Shown here piece after piece: positions 1-5,755 of a stretch of 7,227 bases of DNA (its first letter is position 1; the number at the start of each line of letters is the position of its first letter). The stretch covers positions 1 through 7,227 of the forward strand of contig QHTP01000250.1 in the NCBI GenBank assembly GCA_003220855.1. Reading direction: 5' to 3'. Below the pieces are notes generated by a model that ran no database searches, was not told where the DNA came from, and worked only from the letters and a program-made list of their open reading frames with translations. Source of the stretch: Gemmatimonadota bacterium. Its GTDB lineage: Bacteria; Gemmatimonadota; Gemmatimonadetes; Gemmatimonadales; GWC2-71-9. The translations under genes and the position numbers were made by a program.

Positions 1-657
1 CTGCGGGTGCTCGAGCATCACACCGATCTGGGCTCGGGCTATCGCATCGCCCTGCGCGATCTCGAGCTGCGGGGCGCGGGCAATCTGCTCGGTGCCGAGC
101 AGTCGGGGTACGCGCAGGCCGTGGGGTTCGACACCTATCTCCGCTGGCTCCAGGAAACCGTCGAGGCCTTGAAGACGGGGGATGGGGAACGGGGAGCGGG
201 GAAGGGGACGCCACCTGAAGTGGTGTTCGACCAGCCCGCGCATCTCTCCGACGACTACGTGTCGGACGAGGCGGCGAAGCTCGATCTGTACCGCCGGCTG
301 GCGCGGGCCGAAGCGCCTAGCGAGATTGAGGCGGTGCGCGAGGAATTGCGCGACCGCTTCGGGCCGCTCCCGGACGACGCCCGGCGCTTGCTCCTCGTGT
401 CCGAGCTCCGCGCGCTCGGCGCCCGAGCGGGACTGGAGATGGTCCTCGTGAAGGGCGACGAGGCGCGGCTCACGTTTCGGCGAGACGCGACCCCGCGCCT
501 CGCCCGTCTCACGGCGGCGCTCGACGCGGTGCAGTTTGAGGCCGAGGTGCGGCGCGCGGCCCCGCTCTCCCTGCGACTCCGGCGGCTCGGCGGCGAGGCG
601 ATCGGCCCCGGCCTGGTCCGCGCGCTCAGCGCGGTCCTGGCCGACGCTCACGACTGA
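1..657 (+). CDS. mfd: Transcription-repair coupling factor Mfd, C-terminal part (5' truncated by window edge)
   Basis: The reading frame is open from base 1 to the TGA at 655-657, giving the last 218 residues of a protein that is normally about 1,100-1,200 residues. Mfd is a DNA translocase that removes RNA polymerase stalled at lesions and recruits UvrA. The diagnostic stretch RGAGNLLGAEQSG (visible residues 24-36) belongs to the end of the RecG-like translocation module. It is followed by a linker and then the C-terminal TRCF domain (about residues 75-190), which in known Mfd proteins masks the UvrA-binding surface. The linker at visible residues 60-69 is the low-complexity sequence GDGERGAGKG, encoded by a G-rich heptamer run described separately. 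A gap of only 11 bases separates the stop from the next gene, so the downstream foldase genes may share its transcript. The family assignment is secure; the ATPase motifs lie outside the window. Confidence 0.95.
   Translation: MRVLEHHTDLGSGYRIALRDLELRGAGNLLGAEQSGYAQAVGFDTYLRWLQETVEALKTGDGERGAGKGTPPEVVFDQPAHLSDDYVSDEAAKLDLYRRLARAEAPSEIEAVREELRDRFGPLPDDARRLLLVSELRALGARAGLEMVLVKGDEARLTFRRDATPRLARLTAALDAVQFEAEVRRAAPLSLRLRRLGGEAIGPGLVRALSAVLADAHD
177..207 (+). repeat. G-rich heptamer run (consensus GGGGARC) inside mfd, potential G-quadruplex
   Basis: Successive heptamers GGGGGAT, GGGGAAC, GGGGAGC and GGGGAAG occupy 177-204, followed by three more G. Counted as G-tracts there are five, each of at least four G once the 3' end is read as GGGG (204-207), with loops of 2-3 bases. 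That satisfies the usual G-quadruplex pattern on the coding strand. The run encodes the flexible linker ahead of the TRCF domain, so it is presumably tolerated by the protein. Whether it folds in vivo is not known from sequence. Confidence 0.8.
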
Positions 658-658
658 C

Positions 659-664
659 AGGAGA
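659..664 (+). promoter_or_regulatory. Ribosome binding site of the lipoprotein PPIase gene
   Basis: AGGAGA lies immediately after the mfd stop and ends 4 bases before the ATG at 669. This is the clearest Shine-Dalgarno site in the first operon. It supports the ATG at 669 over the out-of-frame ATG at 664. Confidence 0.6.
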
Positions 665-668
665 TGCC

Positions 669-2126
669 ATGCGACGGCTGAGTGTGCTGACGATGGTGCT
701 GACGCTGGCGGGCTGCGGCGCCCTGCGGGACGCGTTCTCGGCCCACGCCGAGGTCGTCGGCACCGCGGCGGGCCAGACGCTCGCGGTCGAGCGTCTGGCG
801 AACCTGGTCGGCCGAGCCCCGCGCATCCCGGTGCGGCCCGACGTGCTCACGGGCGTCGCCAACGTCTACCTGGACTACGCCGTGCTCGCCAGCGCGCTGG
901 GCCAGGGGCGCGACCTGCACGACTCGTCCCTCGCCCTCGCGGCGGAATGGCCACTGGTGGTACAGCTGAAATGGGAGCATTACCACCAGCGGCTGCTCGC
1001 CGGCCGTGGCAAGGTCACGTCCGCCGACGCCGACTCCGCGTACCGGGCGGGCACCGTTCGCCTGTTCCAGCACATTCTGATCCGGGTGCCGCCCAGCGCG
1101 GTCCCGATGGTGGAAGAGCAGCAGAAGAAGAAAGCGGAAGGCGTGCTGCGACAGGTGGCGGCGCGGGGCGGCGCCGGCTTCGGGCAGCTCGCCCGGCAGT
1201 ACTCGGAGGATCCGGGCTCCAAGTCGCGGGGCGGCTACCTCCCGGCGACGCCGCGGGGGCAGTTCGTCCCCGCGTTCGACAGCGCGGCCTGGGCGCTGGC
1301 GCCCGGTGGGCTGAGCGGCGTCGTGCGCTCACCGTTCGGATTTCACATCATCCGCCGGCCGCCGCTCGCGGAAGTGCGCGATTCGTTCCGAATCGATCTG
1401 GAGAGCTCGCGCGCGACCCGCCTCGATTCGCTGTATTTCGATAGCCTCACCAAGGCGCGCCAGCTCAAGGTCGAGGGCGGCGCGGCGGCACGCGTCCGCC
1501 AGGCGGTGCCGCAGATCGTCACGGCCCGTGACGACGGCCACACGCTCGCCACGTTCCGGGGGGGCACGTTCCGTGTGAAAGATCTGGCGCGCTGGCTGCT
1601 GGCGCTCGATCCCAACGACGTGCGCGGCATCGCGACGGCGTCGGACGACCAGCTCACGCAGTTCGTGAGGCTGCTCGCCCAGCGCGACATGCTGGTCGAG
1701 CAGATCGACTCCGCCGGCGTGGTGCTCACGGCGGACGACTGGCATCACGTGCGCGCCGAGCACGACTCCGGCGTCGGCCGGCTCGAGGGGCTGCTGCGGC
1801 TCTCGCCCCAGTTGCTCATGGACTCCGCCGCGACGCCCGCAGCCCGCGTCCGGCTCGCGATGGCGCACATGGACGGTTACCTGGATGCCGCGGTCACCCA
1901 GGGAAGCGCGCCGTTCCTCCCGGTGCCGCCCTTCCTGGCCGAGGCGCTCCGCCAGGGCGAGACCTGGTCGCTCAACGCCGCCGGCATCGCGCGCGCGGTG
2001 GAGCGCGCGCAGGCGATTCGCGCCGCCGACACGACCGCGCGACCGGCGCCGGGCACCGGTCTGAAGCGCGCCCCCGGCCCGCCGCCCGTCGCCGGCGACA
2101 GCGTCGCCAAACGGGCGCCGAGCTGA
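669..2126 (+). CDS. PpiC/parvulin-type peptidyl-prolyl cis-trans isomerase, predicted lipoprotein
   Basis: This 485-residue protein begins with a short basic and hydrophobic signal ending in the lipobox LAGC (residues 13-16). It is therefore predicted to be lipid-anchored at Cys16; Gly at +2 would favour the outer membrane under the E. coli sorting rule. A single parvulin domain spans about residues 130-230. It starts at FQHILIRV, contains YSEDPGSKSRGGYL, and ends at FGFHII, so both family histidines are present. The regions before and after resemble the helical chaperone arms of SurA/PrsA-like proteins. The long C-terminal half (about 240-455) has no motif I recognise. The tail (about 457-485) is rich in Pro, Ala and Lys/Arg. 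The start has a good ribosome binding site. The stop lies one base before the surA-like ATG, implying co-transcription and coupled translation. The likely role is folding of secreted or outer-membrane proteins; substrates cannot be read from sequence. Confidence 0.88.
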   Translation: MRRLSVLTMVLTLAGCGALRDAFSAHAEVVGTAAGQTLAVERLANLVGRAPRIPVRPDVLTGVANVYLDYAVLASALGQGRDLHDSSLALAAEWPLVVQLKWEHYHQRLLAGRGKVTSADADSAYRAGTVRLFQHILIRVPPSAVPMVEEQQKKKAEGVLRQVAARGGAGFGQLARQYSEDPGSKSRGGYLPATPRGQFVPAFDSAAWALAPGGLSGVVRSPFGFHIIRRPPLAEVRDSFRIDLESSRATRLDSLYFDSLTKARQLKVEGGAAARVRQAVPQIVTARDDGHTLATFRGGTFRVKDLARWLLALDPNDVRGIATASDDQLTQFVRLLAQRDMLVEQIDSAGVVLTADDWHHVRAEHDSGVGRLEGLLRLSPQLLMDSAATPAARVRLAMAHMDGYLDAAVTQGSAPFLPVPPFLAEALRQGETWSLNAAGIARAVERAQAIRAADTTARPAPGTGLKRAPGPPPVAGDSVAKRAPS

Positions 2127-2127
2127 C

Positions 2128-3450
2128 ATGCGGACGACATGGGTGACGGTCACGGCGGTGGCGTGGGCCGCCCTCGCGGGACCGCCGGTGGCGGCACAGG
2201 GTCGCTCGGCGACGGCGCGGGCGGTGGACCGCGTCGTAGCGGTGGTGGGCACCAAGCCGATCCTCGCCTCGCAGGTGGAGGAGCAGCTCGTGCTGGCGCA
2301 GTCGCAGGGAGCGAAGGTCCCGGAAGACTCGGCCGGGCGGGACGCAGCGCGGCGCCAGATCCTGTCGCAGATGGTGGACGAGGAGCTGCTGGTGCAGCAG
2401 GCCGAGCGCGACACTACCATCAAGGTGACCGATCAGGAAGTCCAGGACGCGGTCGAGCAGACGGTGCAGAACGTGCGTAAGCAGTTCACGTCGATCACCG
2501 AGTTCCAGGCGCAGCTGCGCGCGGCCGGGTTCGTGTCGGAGGAGGAGTGGCGCCGCTGGCTCGCCGACCAGCAGCGCCGCTCGATTCTCCAGCAGCGGCT
2601 GATCGAGACGCTGAAACAGAAGGGCAAGCTGCGGCCGATCCCCCCGTCGGACGCCGAGATGCATGACTTCTGGGAGGCCAACCGGGCGCAGCAGCCCAAG
2701 CGCCCCGCGGCAATCTCGTTCCGCCAGATCGTCATCGTGCCGAAGCCCGATTCCGCCGCCAGTGCGCGGGCGCTGCAGCTCGCGGAGTCGCTGGTGGTGG
2801 CGTTGCGCACCGGCGCCAACTTCGCCGAGGTCGCGAAGAAATACTCGGCGGACAGCGCCTCGCGCGAGCAGGGTGGGGAGCTGGGCTGGTTCCGTCGCGG
2901 CTTGATGGTAAAGCAGTTCGAGGACGTGGCGTTCCGGCTGCGCCCCGGGACGATCTCCGACGTCGTGCCGACCGAGTTCGGCTACCACATCATCCAGGTG
3001 GAGCGGGCGCAGCCCGCGGAGATCCTGGCCCGCCACATCCTGGTCCAGCCGACGATCTCGGCGGCCCAGCTGGCGATCGCCAAGCGGCTGGCGGATTCCG
3101 TGCATGACGCGTTCGCCCACGGGGCCGCGTTCGACTCGCTCGCCCGCCTCTACGCCGATCCGAACGAGCCCAAGCTCGCCGACGCGCTGCCCGTGTCGCA
3201 GCTGCCGCCCGATTACGACAAGATCGTGGGCACCGACACCGTGCCGGGCCTGAAGCCCGTTTTCGAGGTGAGCGCCGGTACCGCGCGGCCACGTTTCGTC
3301 GTGTTCGAGCTGGTCAAGCGGCTCCCCGAGGGCGAGCTGTCGTTCGACGAGGTGAAGGACCGCATCCGCGACGGGTTGGCGCAGCAGCTCGCCGTCAAAC
3401 ACTACCTCGACCTGCTGCGCCGCACGACCTACGTCGACGTCCGGTTCTAG
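2128..3450 (+). CDS. surA: SurA-like periplasmic chaperone / peptidyl-prolyl isomerase
   Basis: This 440-residue protein has an N-terminal signal peptide with a hydrophobic core at about residues 5-19 and likely cleavage near VAAQ-G (24/25). The mature N-terminus, RVVAVVGTKPILASQVEEQL, is the typical opening of a SurA N-terminal chaperone domain, which runs to about residue 165. A first parvulin domain spans about 195-293 (YSADSASREQGGELGWF, ending FGYHII). A second, degenerate one runs from about 300 (ARHILVQP) to 398. A C-terminal helix (about 404-432) would complete the chaperone module as in E. coli SurA. SurA escorts beta-barrel proteins across the periplasm. The first domain has Gln instead of the early His (FRQI), and the second lacks the terminal GxHII motif. 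The ATG follows the previous stop by one base with only a weak ribosome binding site, so translational coupling is likely. pdxA follows after 4 bases. Confidence 0.88.
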   Translation: MRTTWVTVTAVAWAALAGPPVAAQGRSATARAVDRVVAVVGTKPILASQVEEQLVLAQSQGAKVPEDSAGRDAARRQILSQMVDEELLVQQAERDTTIKVTDQEVQDAVEQTVQNVRKQFTSITEFQAQLRAAGFVSEEEWRRWLADQQRRSILQQRLIETLKQKGKLRPIPPSDAEMHDFWEANRAQQPKRPAAISFRQIVIVPKPDSAASARALQLAESLVVALRTGANFAEVAKKYSADSASREQGGELGWFRRGLMVKQFEDVAFRLRPGTISDVVPTEFGYHIIQVERAQPAEILARHILVQPTISAAQLAIAKRLADSVHDAFAHGAAFDSLARLYADPNEPKLADALPVSQLPPDYDKIVGTDTVPGLKPVFEVSAGTARPRFVVFELVKRLPEGELSFDEVKDRIRDGLAQQLAVKHYLDLLRRTTYVDVRF

Positions 3451-3454
3451 CGGC

Positions 3455-4309
3455 GTGGGCCGCCGCCCCCGCCTCGCCGTGACGCCCGGCGACCCGCGGG
3501 GGATAGGGCCGGAGGTGCTGGCCAAGGCGCTCGCGCTTGGGCCGCTGGAGGCGGAGATCACCCTGCTCGGCGACCAAGGTACCGCTCCCCGCTCCCTGCT
3601 CCCCGAAGCAGCGGGGCGACTCGCCGGAGAAGCAGTGGAGGAAGCCGTCCACCTGGCGCTCGCCGGGAAAGTGGACGCCATCGTCACCGGTCCGGTGCAC
3701 AAGCACGCGCTCCACCTGGCCGGCTTCCGCTATCCCGGTCTCACCGAGTTCCTCTCTCATCTCGCGGGCGACGTGGACGTCGCCATGATGCTCGCCGCTG
3801 GCCCGCTGCGCGTGGTGCTGGTCACGACGCATATCCCGCTCAAGGACGTCCCGGCCGCCGTGACGACCGCGCGTCTGGTCGCGTGCGGGCGCATCACCGA
3901 ACGCGCGCTGCGCGAGTGGTGGGGGATCGGCGCGCCGCGGCTCGCGGTGTGCGCACTCAATCCGCATGCCGGCGAGTCGGGCCTGTTCGGTGATGAGGAC
4001 GAGCGCGTGCTCGCGCCCGGCGCCCGCGCGCTGGGGGCGGCGGGTCCGCTCCCCGCCGACACGGTGTTCGTGCGCGCCCTCAAGGGGGAGTTCGACGCCG
4101 TGCTCGCGCCCTATCACGACGTGGGGATGACGGCCGTGAAGGTCGCGGGGTTCGGGAAGGGCGTGAACGTCACCCTCGGCCTCCCGTTCCCACGGGTCGC
4201 ACCGGACCACGGAACGGCGCTCGACATCGCGGGGCGGGGGATCGCGGACCCCGGGTCGATGCGGACCGCGCTCGAGCTCGCCGCGCGGCTGGCGCGGGCC
4301 CACCGCTAG
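3455..4309 (+). CDS. pdxA: 4-hydroxythreonine-4-phosphate dehydrogenase PdxA, unusually short
   Basis: PdxA oxidises 4-phosphohydroxy-L-threonine with NAD in DXP-dependent pyridoxal phosphate synthesis. The N-terminal motif VTPGDPRGIGPE (residues 9-20), TGPVHK (78-83), NPHAGE (169-174), YHDVG (220-224) and NVTLGLPFPR (238-247) identify the family. The three metal-binding histidines are present (H126, H171, H221), as are the phosphate/substrate residues K229, N238 and R247. Two oddities stand out. The protein has 284 residues against roughly 325-340 in the family, and the shortfall lies between LLGD (37-40) and AAGRLAGEA (52-60). In addition, the usual GHTEF motif reads GLTEF (95-99), replacing a substrate-binding His with Leu. 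GTG at 3455 is chosen because it places the conserved TPGDP at the usual distance; GTG at 3479 would start inside the conserved strand. No clear ribosome binding site is visible, so coupling to surA is likely. Family membership is near certain; full activity is not. Confidence 0.9.
   Translation: MGRRPRLAVTPGDPRGIGPEVLAKALALGPLEAEITLLGDQGTAPRSLLPEAAGRLAGEAVEEAVHLALAGKVDAIVTGPVHKHALHLAGFRYPGLTEFLSHLAGDVDVAMMLAAGPLRVVLVTTHIPLKDVPAAVTTARLVACGRITERALREWWGIGAPRLAVCALNPHAGESGLFGDEDERVLAPGARALGAAGPLPADTVFVRALKGEFDAVLAPYHDVGMTAVKVAGFGKGVNVTLGLPFPRVAPDHGTALDIAGRGIADPGSMRTALELAARLARAHR
3584..3604 (+). repeat. Three tandem heptamers within pdxA (GCTCCCC, GCTCCCT, GCTCCCC)
   Basis: Three consecutive heptamers differ at a single position and total 21 bases, so the reading frame is kept. 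They encode residues 44-50 (APRSLLP). On the opposite strand the unit is GGGGAGC, the same consensus as the heptamer run in mfd at 177-204. Directly downstream, CCCCG at 3601-3605 can pair with CGGGG at 3612-3616 around a six-base loop. The repeat sits where the PdxA family normally has about 45 further residues. Confidence 0.8.
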
Positions 4310-4331
4310 CGTTCGGCCTTTACTCTCCGCC

Positions 4332-5675
4332 TCACTTCGCAGGGGTCTCGGCGCCGACGGTGCGCCGTCCCACGCGCACCTTGCCCACGCGGCGGCCGTC
4401 CATCTCCACGATCTCGAACACCGCGCCCTTGACGGCCACCTGGTCGCCGACTTTGGGGAGGCGACCGATCGCGCCGAACAGAAACCCGCCGATGGTGGTG
4501 TAGTCCTGCTCGTCGAGCTCGAGCGCGAACACCCGGTTCACGTCGCGCAGGGGCGTCGCTCCGGAGATCACCGGGGCCGCGCCCGGCGGCGCGACCCGCA
4601 GCTCGCCCGAGGGACGGTCGTATTCGTCGTAAATCTGACCCACGATCTCCTCGAGCAGGTCCTCCATCGTGACCAGTCCAGCCGTGCCGCCGAACTCGTC
4701 CAGCACGATGGCGAGGTGGATTTTCTGGCGCTTCATGTCGGCGAGGACGTCTTCGACCTCACGGGTGCCCGGCACGAACATGGCGGGCCGGAGCACGGCG
4801 CGGAGGGTCCCGCCCTTGGCCGAGCGGAGGCCGGCCAGAATGTCCTTCGCGTGCACGACCCCGAGGATGTCGTCGAGCGACTCGCCGTACACGGGGTAGC
4901 GCGAGCGGCCCGCGACGGCGACCTGGTCCGCCGCCTGCTCGAGCGACAGGTCGGCCGGGAGCGCGACCATCTCGGTGCGCGGCGTCATCACTTCGCGGGC
5001 CGTCTTCTCGCTGAACTCGAACACGCCCTGCAGCAGGCGCGCGTCGTCGGCGTCGAGCTTGCCGCGCTTGCGGCTCTGTTCGACGAGCATGCGCAGCTCT
5101 TCCGGCGAGTGGATCTGCTCGAGCTCGGCGGTGGTGCCCGTCAGGCCGAGCAGCCGGCCCACCCGCCCGGCGCTCCAGTTGAGGAGGTCGGTGAAGGGCC
5201 GCGTGATCCAGGAGAAGAAAATGAGCGGGGCCGCGACCCAGCGGCTCGTGGCCTCGGCATGGGTGATGGCCCACGCTTTGGGCGCTTGCTCGCCGAACAC
5301 GACATGCAGGAACGACACGACGGCGACCGCCACCGTGGATGCCACGCCGCCGCGGGTGAGGAAGTCGAGCAGCGGCGGCAGCGCGGCGAACCAGTCGCGG
5401 AACAGGTGCGCGACGGTGTCTTCGGACACGTAGCCGAGCAGGATCGACGCGACGGTGATGCCGAGCTGTGCGGCGGAGAGCTGGCGGTACAGATCCTGGA
5501 GCGCCGCCTGCACCGTTCGCGCCTTGCGGTCGCCACGCCGCACCATCGCCTCGATGCGCGTGCGCCGCGCGGCCACGAGCGCGAACTCGGCCGCTACGAA
5601 GAACGCATTCGCGAGCACCAGCGCCACCACCGCGAGCAGGCGCAGCCCGAGCGATTCCGAGACGGGGCCAGGCAT
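4332..5675 (-). CDS. CNNM/CBS-domain CorC_HlyC-family membrane protein (putative ion transporter or regulator)
   Basis: This 447-residue protein has the classic three-part layout. First is an N-terminal CNNM (DUF21) membrane domain, with hydrophobic helices at about residues 10-34, 66-83, 111-128 and 146-160 and the signature GEQAPKAWA (128-136, a variant of the usual GE-x-x-PK). Next is a CBS pair at about 226-285, starting VMTPRTEM, and 292-352, containing AIVLDEFGGTAGLVTMEDLLEEI. Last is a CorC_HlyC domain at about 360-440, including TTIGGFLF. Relatives are implicated in Mg2+ or Co2+ efflux or ion homeostasis. The older haemolysin label is historical and does not imply a toxin here. The ATG at 5675 is chosen because MPGPVSESLG leads straight into the first helix; extending upstream to 5846 would run into the divergent gene. 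No ribosome binding site precedes the ATG. The gene converges on pdxA with 22 bases between the stop codons. Confidence 0.92.
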   Translation of the reverse strand: MPGPVSESLGLRLLAVVALVLANAFFVAAEFALVAARRTRIEAMVRRGDRKARTVQAALQDLYRQLSAAQLGITVASILLGYVSEDTVAHLFRDWFAALPPLLDFLTRGGVASTVAVAVVSFLHVVFGEQAPKAWAITHAEATSRWVAAPLIFFSWITRPFTDLLNWSAGRVGRLLGLTGTTAELEQIHSPEELRMLVEQSRKRGKLDADDARLLQGVFEFSEKTAREVMTPRTEMVALPADLSLEQAADQVAVAGRSRYPVYGESLDDILGVVHAKDILAGLRSAKGGTLRAVLRPAMFVPGTREVEDVLADMKRQKIHLAIVLDEFGGTAGLVTMEDLLEEIVGQIYDEYDRPSGELRVAPPGAAPVISGATPLRDVNRVFALELDEQDYTTIGGFLFGAIGRLPKVGDQVAVKGAVFEIVEMDGRRVGKVRVGRRTVGAETPAK

Positions 5676-5683
5676 AGAGGCGG

Positions 5684-5690
5684 GAACATA
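5684..5690 (-). promoter_or_regulatory. Possible -10 element for the CNNM/CorC gene
   Basis: On the minus strand TATGTT (complement of 5685-5690) lies 9 bases before the ATG at 5675. Transcription would start at or almost at the start codon, which fits the absence of a ribosome binding site. No convincing -35 box is seen at the right distance (TTCCGC is the nearest). This is a weak candidate. Confidence 0.25.
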
Positions 5691-5697
5691 GAGCGTG

Positions 5698-5727
5698 TTG
5701 CCCGGCGGCGGAACAGCGGGATATCTT
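5698..5727 (+). promoter_or_regulatory. Candidate sigma70-type promoter for the cation diffusion facilitator gene
   Basis: TTGCCC at 5698-5703 and TATCTT at 5722-5727 are separated by 18 bases, each matching 4 of 6 consensus positions. Transcription would begin around 5734, leaving a leader of about 20 bases before the GTG at 5755. The site lies in the 79-base divergent intergenic region. Confidence 0.4.
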
Positions 5728-5736
5728 GGGAAAGGG

Positions 5737-5744
5737 AAGGAGGA
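5737..5744 (+). promoter_or_regulatory. Ribosome binding site deciding the GTG start at 5755
   Basis: AAGGAGGA ends 10 bases before the GTG at 5755. It is a strong match to the anti-Shine-Dalgarno and is the reason to prefer this start over the in-frame GTG at 5695, which would put the promoter and this site inside the coding region. Confidence 0.7.
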
Positions 5745-5755
5745 CGAGGGACGAG
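5742..5755 (+). repeat. Tandem heptamer GGACGAG x2 overlapping the RBS and start codon
   Basis: Two exact copies of GGACGAG occupy 5742-5748 and 5749-5755. The first supplies the end of the Shine-Dalgarno sequence, and the last G of the second is the first base of the GTG start codon. The unit length (7) matches the heptamers in mfd and pdxA, but the sequence differs. Confidence 0.6.

Noticed and set aside
536..1444. Open frame of 302 codons overlapping the mfd end and the PPIase gene
   Set aside because: Composition is dominated by Arg, Gly, Ala and Pro, and it contradicts the strongly supported PPIase frame with its lipobox and parvulin motifs.
1972..3702. Long open frame of 576 codons on the minus strand opposite surA and pdxA
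   Set aside because: Its translation is Arg/His/Gly-rich with no recognisable domain. It mirrors the third-codon GC bias of the surA and pdxA genes, which have clear family motifs on the + strand.
4296..4331. Possible terminator between the convergent pdxA and CorC genes (GGCC at 4297-4300 and 4315-4318, CGCTAGCG at 4304-4311, then TTTA)
   Set aside because: The stem would be only four bases with a long loop and has no real T-run. A terminator is expected at this point, but the sequence does not show one.
5695..5754. Upstream GTG start for the CDF gene, adding 20 residues
   Set aside because: The extension is low complexity (Gly, Lys, Glu) and would swallow the promoter candidate and the strong ribosome binding site that serve the GTG at 5755.
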